DNA from: a bacterium
Lineage (GTDB): Bacteria; Zhuqueibacterota; Zhuqueibacteria; Zhuqueibacterales; Zhuqueibacteraceae
Direction: 5' to 3'
DNA length: 64,000 nucleotides
Assembly: GCA_023150945.1 (NCBI GenBank)
Contig: JAKLJX010000011.1
Coordinates: 1-64,000, forward strand
Part shown: positions 16,746 to 24,286 of the stretch, one piece after another
Layout of the letters: each line of letters opens with the position of its first letter
Numbering within the stretch: position 1 is the stretch's first letter
Position numbers and translations under genes: made by a program
The notes under the pieces: generated by a model
The model's database searches: none
Told to the model about the DNA's origin: nothing
What the model saw: the letters and a program-made list of their open reading frames with translations, nothing else

Positions 16746-17729
16746 TCACTTGCGCTGTTTGCCCCACACCTCAACATTCACCAGATTCGGCGGCTGTTGG
16801 CCGCGCAAACCGGCGATGAGATTGTTGGCCGCCATGCTCGCCATTTTTCCGCGGGTGGCAATGGTGGCGCTGGCAGTGTGCGGGGTCAAGACCACATTTT
16901 CGAGCGCCAGCAGATCGGGATGAACTGCGGGCTCGTTTTCGAAGACATCCAGGGCGGCGCCCGCGAGCACGCCCTGCCGCAACGCCGCCGCCAGCGCCGC
17001 CTCGTCCACCACCGGGCCACGGCTGGTGTTGATCAGATAAGCCGAGGGCTTCATCTGGCGCAGCGTTTCGGCGTTGATCAGATGGCGCGTGCCGGGGAGC
17101 AGCGGCACGTGCAAAGAGACAAAGTCCGATTCACGCAAGAGCTCCGCAAGCTCGACCCGGCGGGCGCCGATCTCCTGCTCCAGCACCGGATTGGTCGACT
17201 CATCCGCGTACAGCACCCGCATCTCGAAGCCGCGGCTGCGCAGCGCCATGGCATGGCCAATGCGGCCCGCGCCGACCACGCCGAGCGTGCGGCCGGTGAC
17301 ATCGCCGCCGAGAAACATGAGCGGGCCCCAGCCCTTGAACTTGCCCGCGCGCAGGAAACGCTCGGACTCGGGAATGCGGCGAGCAACCGCAAACAGCAAA
17401 GCCCAGGCGTGATCCGCGGTGGCTTCGGTCAACACCCCCGGCGTGTTGGTGATCAACACACCGCGTGCGGTGGCAGCCGCGAGATCGACATTGTCGAAAC
17501 CGACGGCATGATTTGCCACAATTTTGAGCTGCGGGCCGGCGGCGTCCAGCAGCTCGCCATCGATGCGGTCGGTGAGCAGCGAAAGCAGGCCGTCGAGGCC
17601 CTTCACCTTGGCTAGCAGCTCGTCGCGGGTGAGCACGCGATCTTCGGTGTTCATCGCGAAGTCCGGATAAGCCGCACGCAGAAGGTCGAGACCAATTTGA
17701 GGAATGGGTCGCGTTACGTAGATTTTCAT
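16746..17729 (-). CDS. D-2-hydroxyacid dehydrogenase (glyoxylate/hydroxypyruvate reductase type)
   Basis: The 327-residue protein has the N-terminal catalytic domain followed by the NAD(P)-binding Rossmann domain with VGAGRIG near residue 150. Catalytic residues are visible in NTSRGPVVDE (Arg), FENEP (Glu) and LTPHTASAT (His). Glyoxylate reductases share this layout, including LTDRID near residue 55 and NHAVGFDNVDL before the cofactor domain. The substrate among glyoxylate, hydroxypyruvate and related acids cannot be settled from sequence alone. Confidence 0.88.
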   Translation of the reverse strand: MKIYVTRPIPQIGLDLLRAAYPDFAMNTEDRVLTRDELLAKVKGLDGLLSLLTDRIDGELLDAAGPQLKIVANHAVGFDNVDLAAATARGVLITNTPGVLTEATADHAWALLFAVARRIPESERFLRAGKFKGWGPLMFLGGDVTGRTLGVVGAGRIGHAMALRSRGFEMRVLYADESTNPVLEQEIGARRVELAELLRESDFVSLHVPLLPGTRHLINAETLRQMKPSAYLINTSRGPVVDEAALAAALRQGVLAGAALDVFENEPAVHPDLLALENVVLTPHTASATIATRGKMASMAANNLIAGLRGQQPPNLVNVEVWGKQRK

Positions 17730-17853
17730 GATCGGCTGGGTTTGGTGAAAAGAAGACGTGTGTGGCGGGATATTCCGCCGGCCGGCGCGTGGCGCACGCC
17801 CCGGCCGGCGCAGCGGAATATCCTTCCGTGAAAAAGAAGCGCGAGGGGGAATC

Positions 17854-18300
17854 TCAGGCCGCGGCCCGCAGCAGGCGCAGATGATCCATGTACATGCAGT
17901 GATCCTGCACCACCTGGATGCCGGCGGCGGCGAGCTTGTGAGCCGCCTCCTGATGGCGAATGCCGGTCTGCATCCAAAACACCTTGGGTTTTGACTTCAT
18001 CTGCAGCGCCTGCAGCGCGTGCGGCATGACGTTTTTAGGCGCACGAAAGATCTGCACAATGTCAACCGGTTCGGCAATCTCCTCCAACGCGGCGACACAG
18101 CGAATGCCAAACACCGATTCATAACGAGGATTCACGGGAATGATCTTGTAACCGCGGGAATGCAAATAGGCGGGAACACTGTGCGCCGCTTCGTGGAGCC
18201 GGCTTTCGTCCTTGATGCCAACCACGGCAATGACGTGGCTGTTCTTGAGAATGCCCCGAATCACATTGTCATCATCGATGATGAAGTCATGCCAAGCCAT
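17854..18300 (-). CDS. CoA-binding domain protein (YccU-like)
   Basis: This 148-residue Rossmann-like CoA-binding protein contains VIAVVGIKDESRLHEAAHSV near the N-terminus, IIPVNPRYESVFG in the middle and KVFWMQTGIRHQEAAHKLAA near the end, all typical of the small CoA_binding_2 family. Its ATG follows AGGAGG at ideal spacing; the open frame upstream has no family similarity. The biological role of this family is poorly defined. A 150-base gap separates it from the dehydrogenase downstream. Confidence 0.85.
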   Translation of the reverse strand: MAWHDFIIDDDNVIRGILKNSHVIAVVGIKDESRLHEAAHSVPAYLHSRGYKIIPVNPRYESVFGIRCVAALEEIAEPVDIVQIFRAPKNVMPHALQALQMKSKPKVFWMQTGIRHQEAAHKLAAAGIQVVQDHCMYMDHLRLLRAAA

Positions 18301-18453
18301 TTTGCCTCCTGAGTTGCTGGGTGAACTGCCTGCGATTGAATATCCTCCACTCCGAAGGGATCTGTACGGTTTTCCGCAGTACCAGTCCTGGCAAAACGTT
18401 CCTTGCAAATCATGGTGCGAAACCTGCGGCCGCCGCGGCTGGCCGGTTTTGGT

Positions 18454-18510
18454 AAAAAATGCAAGAGCCTGATCACGCTCCCGCGCGCTGCGGGCACATG
18501 TCAGGCTCTT
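18454..18510 (-). terminator. Rho-independent terminator after the DUF488 gene
   Basis: On the minus strand, AAGAGCCTGA (from 18510) pairs with TCAGGCTCTT, and the stem is followed by GCATTTTTT at 18461-18454. The inner loop contains a second GC-rich stem (CCCGCAGCGCGCGGG). It lies downstream of the DUF488 gene and upstream of the CoA-binding gene. Confidence 0.75.
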
Positions 18511-18626
18511 CTGAGGTGTTCACTCGCGCTGTCCGCCGCGGCGGACGGCGCGCTCGAAACATAGATGAGCAACTTCTCCATCTTCACATCATCCTGTTGC
18601 ATGCCGTGAACCAGCTTCCGGCAGGC

Positions 18627-18980
18627 TCAGCCCTGCCAGCTCTCCAACAGCTCCTTGATGATCACTGCATTGTTGCGCTGCGCATCCGAGGTGCCGTACA
18701 ACAACGTCAACGGGCCCTCACGCGCCATCTGCTGCAGCCGCTCGAGCAGCGGCCGCTTGTCCCTGGCGCTCAGCTCGGCGCGGTAGCGTTGGCGGTATTG
18801 CGGCCATTGGTCGAGATCATAGCCGTGCCGCCACAATTCATAGGAGGGGGCGAGTTCCTGCAGCCATTGCGACACCGCGCCCGCGCGCGTGCTGACGCCC
18901 TCCGGCCACAGCCGGTCGACGAAGACACGCTGGCCGTCCCCGGCCTGCCGCTGCGCGTAAATGCTCTTGCATTGGATCAT
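18627..18980 (-). CDS. DUF488 family protein (YeaO-like)
   Basis: The signature RVFVDRLWPEGVSTR near residue 19, the segment LAPSYELWRHGYDL and the ending LTLLYGTSDAQRNNAVIIKE identify DUF488 (117 residues, the usual length). The family has a presumed small-molecule or nucleic-acid role that has not been established. The ATG giving MIQCKSIYAQRQ is preferred because everything upstream is low-complexity and overlaps the terminator of the ferredoxin gene. It is flanked by terminators on both sides, so it is probably monocistronic. Confidence 0.85.
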   Translation of the reverse strand: MIQCKSIYAQRQAGDGQRVFVDRLWPEGVSTRAGAVSQWLQELAPSYELWRHGYDLDQWPQYRQRYRAELSARDKRPLLERLQQMAREGPLTLLYGTSDAQRNNAVIIKELLESWQG

Positions 18981-18984
18981 AAGC

Positions 18985-19021
18985 AAACAAAAAAAGGAAG
19001 CCATCAACTCATGACTTCCTT
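18985..19021 (-). terminator. Rho-independent terminator after the ferredoxin gene
   Basis: On the minus strand, AAGGAAGTCAT (from 19021) pairs with ATGGCTTCCTT around a six-base loop. The run TTTTTTTGTTT follows directly. This is a classical intrinsic terminator for the ferredoxin gene. Confidence 0.8.
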
Positions 19022-19101
19022 GTGTAATTCCCGCGATCCGTTCCTCACCGGCGCGGCATGGAACCGGGCCAGTGAGCGGGGCCAGAGTTGAAGCAGCGCG
19101 C

Positions 19102-19380
19102 TCAGCGGCTGAGGCCGAACGCCTGATAGTTGTAGTCAATATATTCCGCCCATTTTGCCGGCACTTCGCTCTCCGCGAAAATGGCTTGCGGCGGACACTC
19201 CGGCTCGCACGCGCCGCAATCGATGCATTCCTGCGGATGAATGTACAGCATCTGCTTGTATGCCGGGTCGCCTTCCTGCAATTGCGTCTTGTCCAGTTCA
19301 TAAATGCAATCGACCGGACACACGTCCACGCACGCCTTGTCCATTACGTCCACGCAGGGCTCAGCGATGATGTATGTCAT
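19102..19380 (-). CDS. 7Fe-type ferredoxin (3Fe-4S/4Fe-4S)
   Basis: A 92-residue electron carrier. Cys9, Cys17, Cys21 and Cys25 follow the pattern C-x7-C-x3-CP-x2-C, and Cys52, Cys55, Cys58 and Cys62 follow C-x2-C-x2-C-x3-CP. This arrangement is that of the Azotobacter/FdxA-like ferredoxins that hold one 3Fe-4S and one 4Fe-4S cluster. Partner enzymes are not identified. It is divergently transcribed from the Rieske/cytochrome b operon and has its own terminator. Confidence 0.9.
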   Translation of the reverse strand: MTYIIAEPCVDVMDKACVDVCPVDCIYELDKTQLQEGDPAYKQMLYIHPQECIDCGACEPECPPQAIFAESEVPAKWAEYIDYNYQAFGLSR

Positions 19381-19633
19381 ACTGCCTCCAATTTGCTGCG
19401 GTTCAATACGACGAAAAACCTTGCGCGATGAGTAACAGCCCTACTGCTTTTTGAACGGGCGCAATATAATAAACCCGCCTGTGCAGCGCAACTATTATTT
19501 TGCCGCTCAGGCAATTTCTTGTTGAAATTCAAAAACCTGCCCGTTATACTTCGCCCTCAAAAGCATTCCGCTCTGCCCCTGCGCTCATCGTCAAGCCGGG
19601 GTGGAGACAACTGCGCATCAGCCGAGGCGCCCG
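19381..19633. promoter_or_regulatory. Divergent promoter region, ferredoxin and Rieske operon
   Basis: This 250-base gap separates the minus-strand ferredoxin gene from the plus-strand Rieske gene and must hold both promoters. An AT-rich stretch (GCAATATAATAAAC near 19461-19474) could serve as a -10 element, but no matching -35 was clear. No operator-like palindrome was seen. Confidence 0.4.
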
Positions 19634-20062
19634 ATGACCAGACGCACCTTCTTCGACAGAATTTTCGCCGCCATTTTTGGAGGAACCGGTCTCGCCTTCG
19701 TGGGATCGGCACTCGCCTACCTCTATCCCAACAAAAACTTCATCAGCGGCACACGCCAATTCTCCAACATGGCCGGCCAGCCCATCCTGGAAAAAGAAAT
19801 CGGCGAAGGCCAGTTCAAAAGCGGCGTCGCGCTCGGCTCGCCGGCCATCGTCTACCGCCAAAACGGCGAATTGATCGCACTCTCCGCGGTCTGCACGCAC
19901 CTCGGCTGCACGGTTTCCCATCTCGCAGAAGAGCAGATATTCCGCTGCCCGTGCCATGGCGGTGAGTATGATCTCGACGGCAGCGTGCTCGACGGTCCGC
20001 CGCCCCGGCCGCTGCCACGCCTGAACGTCAAAGTCGAGAACGGTAGAATCCTGCTGTCATGA
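19634..20062 (+). CDS. Rieske iron-sulfur protein of a cytochrome bc-type complex
   Basis: This 142-residue membrane-anchored 2Fe-2S protein transfers electrons from quinol to the next acceptor. MTRRTFFDR at the N-terminus is twin-arginine-like and is followed by a single hydrophobic anchor (FAAIFGGTGLAFVGSALAYL). The cluster ligands lie in CTHLGC (87-92) and CPCHGG (105-110). The C-terminus is short, ending ENGRILLS. I chose the ATG that puts RR at positions 3-4, with GAGG seven bases upstream; a GTG eleven codons earlier is possible. Cytochrome b follows in the same operon, but no cytochrome c1 or f gene is present. Confidence 0.92.
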   Translation: MTRRTFFDRIFAAIFGGTGLAFVGSALAYLYPNKNFISGTRQFSNMAGQPILEKEIGEGQFKSGVALGSPAIVYRQNGELIALSAVCTHLGCTVSHLAEEQIFRCPCHGGEYDLDGSVLDGPPPRPLPRLNVKVENGRILLS

Positions 20063-20177
20063 ACCCGGCCCGCATGCCGGATCAGTTTGCCGCCGCACCG
20101 GCTTCGCAGTGCGCGGCCGCGTGCGGCGCCTTTCCCACCACCAAACGTGAACGCTGGACCAAATCGGATCGAACCGC

Positions 20178-21329
20178 ATGGCTGTGAAATCCTGGCTGGC
20201 TGAAAGACTGCCGCTTGAATTCGTTCGCCGCTTCGCGCTCGAACAACTTTCCGAGCCGCAACCCCGTCACGTCAACTGGCTGCATACGTTGGGATTCACT
20301 GCGCTGCTGCTGTTCCTGGCGCAGCTCGGCACTGGCCTGCTGTTGCTGTTCTACTACAAGCCCGGCGCGCAAACCGCCTACAGCAGCGTGCAATTCATCA
20401 CCGAAAAAGTGACACTCGGCTGGTTCATCCGGCAGATGCACGTGTGGGGCGCGACCTTCATCGTCATCACGGTGCTGCTGCACCTGCTGCGCGTGTACTT
20501 CTCCGGCGCGTACAAGCAGCCGAGGGAATTGACCTGGATGGCGGGCATGGGACTGTTGCTCATCACCCTGCTGTTCACGCTCACCGGCTATCTCCTGCCC
20601 TGGGATCAAGTGGCCTATTGGGGCACGGTGGTCGCCACCGACAGCACCAAGGAAGTGCCGCTGCTCGGGCCATACCTGCTCGAACTGGTGCGCGGCGGCG
20701 AAACGGTGAGCGACTTGACGCTCACGCGCTTCTTCGCGCTGCATGTCACGCTGCTGCCCCTGGCCCTGCTCGCACTGCTGGCGTTGCACTTGTTCCTGGT
20801 GCGCTATCATCGCATCGCGCCGTTGACGCGCACCGATCAACCGCAGCCGAGCGATGAACAACTGCGCGCCGAGGGCGCCCGGCCTTATTATCCCGATCAC
20901 TTCAAACGCGAGGTGCTGATCGCCTACAGCGCGCTCGCCTTGCTGGTGGTGGTTGCCCTCTGCAGCAAGCCGCATCTCGGCGCAGCCGCCAATCCGCTGG
21001 TCACACCCACGGGCATCAAACCGGAGTGGTATTTCCTGCCGGTGTATCAAAGCTTGAAATACGTGCCCGGCTGGCTGGGCGTGTTGGGCAATGGCGCGCT
21101 CGTGCTCTTCCTGCTGGTTTTGCCCCTGCTCGATCGCAACCCGGAGCGCCACCCGCGGCGCCGCAAGCTGGCCACCTGGGCGGGCATTCTCTTTCTTGCC
21201 GGCGGCCTGGTGCTTGGAATCCTCGGCCATCTCTCCGACACGACGCGCGAGATTTTCGGCAGAAAGGTGCATTTCAACAACCAAGGCATGCCGCACGTGG
21301 TGCCAGAGGACGACCCGTCGCAGCCATGA
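20178..21329 (+). CDS. Cytochrome b (fused b6/subunit IV type)
   Basis: This quinol-oxidising integral membrane subunit binds two b haems. His88 and His102 (in RQMHVWGA and VLLHLLRVYF) and His189 and His204 are the expected ligands. KPEWYFLPVYQ gives the PEWY quinol-site motif. The 383-residue length covers both the N-terminal b6-like half and a C-terminal half. It follows the Rieske gene by 115 bases and overlaps the next gene by four (ATGA), so the three form an operon. The electron acceptor is unclear because no c-type cytochrome is encoded here. Confidence 0.93.
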   Translation: MAVKSWLAERLPLEFVRRFALEQLSEPQPRHVNWLHTLGFTALLLFLAQLGTGLLLLFYYKPGAQTAYSSVQFITEKVTLGWFIRQMHVWGATFIVITVLLHLLRVYFSGAYKQPRELTWMAGMGLLLITLLFTLTGYLLPWDQVAYWGTVVATDSTKEVPLLGPYLLELVRGGETVSDLTLTRFFALHVTLLPLALLALLALHLFLVRYHRIAPLTRTDQPQPSDEQLRAEGARPYYPDHFKREVLIAYSALALLVVVALCSKPHLGAAANPLVTPTGIKPEWYFLPVYQSLKYVPGWLGVLGNGALVLFLLVLPLLDRNPERHPRRRKLATWAGILFLAGGLVLGILGHLSDTTREIFGRKVHFNNQGMPHVVPEDDPSQP

Positions 21330-21712
21330 TCGCACCGCTCAAGCATGGCCTCACCCTGGCAAGCCTGGCCGCAGTGCCGGTGATCATCGGCTGGCTCTTC
21401 TTTGCCGAGCAACTCGGTGCGGCAAATCACCAACACGATCTGCTTGTGCTCGGCAGCGCGTGGGCCGCTTCCGCAGTAGGCGTGGCTCTCGGTGCAGCGT
21501 ATTGGGGAAAACGGGAGGGCGCGCAGAATTTGCGTTGGTTTTGGCCATGCCAGAACTGCCAAAAGCCACGCTTCATCGCGGCCTATCGCTGCTCACAGTG
21601 CCGCTCGGCGGCGCCGCTGCCGCCGGCCTCACGGCCGTTTCAAATCCTGCTGCGTGCGGGATTGGCAATGTTCTATCTGATTTTTTGGCTCTTGCCGTTT
21701 CTGCTCAAATAA
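21326..21712 (+). CDS. Small membrane protein with zinc-ribbon-like CxxC pairs
   Basis: This 128-residue protein has two N-terminal hydrophobic segments, then CQNCQKPRFIAAYRCSQCRS (two CxxC pairs about 15 residues apart) and a C-terminal membrane helix (MFYLIFWLLPFLL). It is translationally coupled to cytochrome b. I do not recognise the family. The cysteine pairs suggest a small zinc or iron site on one membrane face, perhaps for assembly or regulation of the bc-type complex; that is inference. Confidence 0.75.
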   Translation: MIAPLKHGLTLASLAAVPVIIGWLFFAEQLGAANHQHDLLVLGSAWAASAVGVALGAAYWGKREGAQNLRWFWPCQNCQKPRFIAAYRCSQCRSAAPLPPASRPFQILLRAGLAMFYLIFWLLPFLLK

Positions 21713-21727
21713 AAGGGACGCCATCCT

Positions 21728-22222
21728 ATGAACCAGAAAACCATGTCCTCTTCCCTCGAATTCATTCTGGCGATCATCGACCAGGCCTACGATCACAAAT
21801 CGTGGCACGGCACCAACCTGCGCGGCGCCATTCGGGGACTTTCCGCCAAAACCGCAGCGTGGCGGCCCCATCCCAAACGCCACAACATTTGGGAGATTGT
21901 CACGCATGCGGCCTACTGGAAATATGCCGTGCGCCGCCGGCTGTTGGGCGAAGCGCGCGGCTCGTTTCCTCTGAAAGGATCCAACTGGTTCGTGCGGCCG
22001 CAAGAGTTGACCGAAGCCGCCTGGAAAGCCGACCTCAAACTGCTGGAGGAGACGCACCAGGCGCTGCGCGCCGCCATTGCCGGCCTCGCCCCCTCCCGGC
22101 TCCAGGAAATTCCGCCGGGAAGCAAGCTCAACAACTTCACCGTGCTCACCGGCATTGCGGCGCATGATCTCTATCACGCCGGGCAGATTCAATTGCTGAA
22201 GCGCCTGGCGGCCAAGCGCTGA
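21728..22222 (+). CDS. DinB family protein
   Basis: This four-helix-bundle protein of 164 residues has the DinB/YfiT metal-site pattern: NIWEIVTHAAYWKYAVRRRL (first His), a central segment with WFVRPQELTEAAWKADL, and IAAHDLYHAGQIQLLKRL (the two later His). Members include thiol-S-transferases and many uncharacterised proteins. It begins 15 bases after the zinc-ribbon gene and may share its transcript. Confidence 0.88.
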   Translation: MNQKTMSSSLEFILAIIDQAYDHKSWHGTNLRGAIRGLSAKTAAWRPHPKRHNIWEIVTHAAYWKYAVRRRLLGEARGSFPLKGSNWFVRPQELTEAAWKADLKLLEETHQALRAAIAGLAPSRLQEIPPGSKLNNFTVLTGIAAHDLYHAGQIQLLKRLAAKR

Positions 22223-22315
22223 AGCCGCAATTCACCGGCACGGTCAATGCCGCGCCGCCACAGACAATATCAAATGGGACGGCCTTTTTTTCTCATTCAC
22301 TACGATTGGATTCCT

Positions 22316-23305
22316 ATGAAACGATGGTCAATACCCGGCTTGCTTTGCGGAATGACGGCAGTGATGCTGCTCATGGTTGGTTGCCAATCGCAGCCCGCCT
22401 CGCAGGCGGCGTTTCGCGCTGCGTTGCTTTCCCCCGGCCCGGTAAGCGACGCCGGCTGGAATGCCAGCGCCTACGAGGGCCTGCTGCGCATTCGCGGCGA
22501 GTTGAACGCGGAGATTTCGCAAATCGAAGTGAAGACCCCCGCACAGTTCGAACAGGGTTTTCGTGATTATGCCAGCCGCGGCTTCAACATTGTGTTCGGC
22601 CACGGCTTCGAGTTTCAAGACGCGGCGGCAGCCGTGGCCCCGGATTTCCCCAACACGGTTTTTATCACCAGCAGCGGCACCACCGTGCGGCCCAATGTCG
22701 CGCCCATGGTGTTTGAAATCGAGCAGGCGACCTACCTCATGGGCGTGATGGCGGCGATGATGTCGAAATCGGGCAAGGCCGGCTGTGTCGGCGGTATGGA
22801 AATCCCCTCGGTGAAGAGCGGATTTCAGGCGCTGGCGGCGGGCGCGAAATCCGTCAAGCCGGACTTCGTCGTGGTACAGAGTTTCATTGGCAACTGGGAG
22901 GACGTGGGCGCGGCCAAGGAAGCCACGCTGGCGTTGATCGACCAGGGCGCAGACTTCATTTTTCAAAATGCCGATGCCGCCGGACTGGGTGTGTTTCAAG
23001 CGGCGCAGGAACGCCGCGGCGTCTACGCTTTTGGCTCCAACAAGAATCAAAACGAGGTGGCGCCACAAGTGATCCTGGCGAGCGCGGTGCTGGACGTGCC
23101 GCAGGCTTTTCTCAACGTTGCCCGGGCGGTGAAGGAGAAAACTTTCAAAGCCGAAATCATGCGCATGGGAATGAAGGAAAACGTCGTTGCCCTCGTGCTC
23201 AACCCCGCCCTGCAAGGCGCGATTCCCGCCGCAGTGGCAGCCCGGGTGGAGGAAGTCAAACAAGGCATTCTGGCCGGGCAGGTGACCGTGCCCATGGGAT
23301 TCTAA
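22316..23305 (+). CDS. BMP-family substrate-binding lipoprotein
   Basis: A lipoprotein signal (MLLMVGC lipobox, Cys near residue 25) precedes a periplasmic binding protein of the BMP/Med type. It contains LLSPGPVSDAGWNASAYEGL, the family opening, then FGHGFEFQDAAAAVAPDFPN and VFAFGSN-like text (VYAFGSNKNQNEVAPQVIL). BMP proteins bind nucleosides or related ligands for ABC uptake. No ABC permease or ATPase gene lies adjacent, so any transporter would be elsewhere, or the protein may be a sensor subunit. The start ATG is chosen because the signal peptide begins there. Confidence 0.88.
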   Translation: MKRWSIPGLLCGMTAVMLLMVGCQSQPASQAAFRAALLSPGPVSDAGWNASAYEGLLRIRGELNAEISQIEVKTPAQFEQGFRDYASRGFNIVFGHGFEFQDAAAAVAPDFPNTVFITSSGTTVRPNVAPMVFEIEQATYLMGVMAAMMSKSGKAGCVGGMEIPSVKSGFQALAAGAKSVKPDFVVVQSFIGNWEDVGAAKEATLALIDQGADFIFQNADAAGLGVFQAAQERRGVYAFGSNKNQNEVAPQVILASAVLDVPQAFLNVARAVKEKTFKAEIMRMGMKENVVALVLNPALQGAIPAAVAARVEEVKQGILAGQVTVPMGF

Positions 23306-23332
23306 AGCGGCAGGCCGCGAAATCATTCACTG

Positions 23333-24001
23333 CTACGGCGCCACGGCAGCATCCTTTGCAGCGGGTGGCCGCCTGCTGCTTACCACCCATTGCACATAGA
23401 GGCCATTGTACAAAACGATTACCGCTCCAATGAGCAGATTGAAGAGATCAGTGACTTCTTTGGGCGGCCAGTCCTGGCGATAGAGTTTGAAGCACACAAA
23501 AGCCACGAGAACTGCCGGGAAAAAATATGTGTACATGGGGCCTACGAACCGAATGAACCAGGGTCGCTGCGAATTTTCTCCACGCTTATAGGCACCGGTT
23601 TTACTGTAGTACGATTTGCCTTCCCGTGTGATCAGATCGTCGCCCATATTCGTGCAGATTTGTTGCTCCAATTGATCGATGTAACGATACTGCCGGTCGA
23701 CGGAAATGGAACGCTGATAATAACTGATGACCAGGGAGAGCAGGAGAAACCAGGTGACACTGCCCAGGGCCTTGAAGTCAAGCAGCGGAGCGGCATCCGG
23801 CGGCGCGTCGAGCAGTCTGGCAACATAGCCATTGAACAAGTGGGCCATCGCATCCGGGCTGTAGGTATCGAGCGACATGCCGGCCAGCAGCACCAGAACG
23901 TAAATGAACAGCCGGTTGCGCATGCGCCAGTGATACAGGATATTTTGGAAAGTATCCTTGTGGTGATCCAGCAACAGTGTTGCGCGTTCAGTTTTTTTCA
24001 T
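23333..24001 (-). CDS. Hypothetical membrane protein
   Basis: This 222-residue protein is not recognised. It has four likely membrane helices (LFIYVLVLLAGMSL, VTWFLLLSLVISYY, MYTYFFPAVLVAFVCFKLY and LFNLLIGAVIVLYNGLYVQW) with a charged cytoplasmic stretch (IDQLEQQICTNMGDDLITRE). The pattern of a basic N-terminus and a YSKTGAYKRG loop is conserved-looking but of unknown meaning. It converges on the BMP lipoprotein gene and appears monocistronic. Confidence 0.7.
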   Translation of the reverse strand: MKKTERATLLLDHHKDTFQNILYHWRMRNRLFIYVLVLLAGMSLDTYSPDAMAHLFNGYVARLLDAPPDAAPLLDFKALGSVTWFLLLSLVISYYQRSISVDRQYRYIDQLEQQICTNMGDDLITREGKSYYSKTGAYKRGENSQRPWFIRFVGPMYTYFFPAVLVAFVCFKLYRQDWPPKEVTDLFNLLIGAVIVLYNGLYVQWVVSSRRPPAAKDAAVAP

Positions 24002-24090
24002 GGTTCTTCACCGCATGGCATTGCAACCTCCTACGCAGGTATTTTAGACAAGTCCGCAATTCCAGCCTGGCGGCAGCACGGAAATCTTCC

Positions 24091-24146
24091 CACGGGTAGA
24101 AACAACCCCGCCGCCAGCAAAACCTCCGCTGGATTGTTTCCCTCCT
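24091..24146. repeat. Dispersed palindrome family A, copy 1
   Basis: CGGGTAGAAACAACCCC pairs with GGATTGTTTCCCTCC across about 25 bases of GC-rich loop. The GAAACAACCC core recurs in three other spacers of this window (46.7, 48.6 and 51.4 kb). It lies in the gap between a hypothetical membrane protein gene and the propeller/SpoIIE gene. Confidence 0.65.
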
Positions 24147-24286
24147 CTGAAAAACAGAAGACTGAAGCCTAGTTCATCTTTTCAGCTCTGGACGCCTGGG
24201 CGTGCGCTTTGGCCTTCCCTTGTTCCGGCGCGTTTCAGTGATGAGAGCTTGCTTGCTTGCTTTATGATGAGGCATTCGGTTTTGCC

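Noticed and set aside
15765-17615. A 616-codon open frame on the plus strand
   Set aside because: It lies antisense to proline dehydrogenase and the hydroxyacid dehydrogenase, which have clear family motifs; GC-rich coding DNA often gives such shadows.
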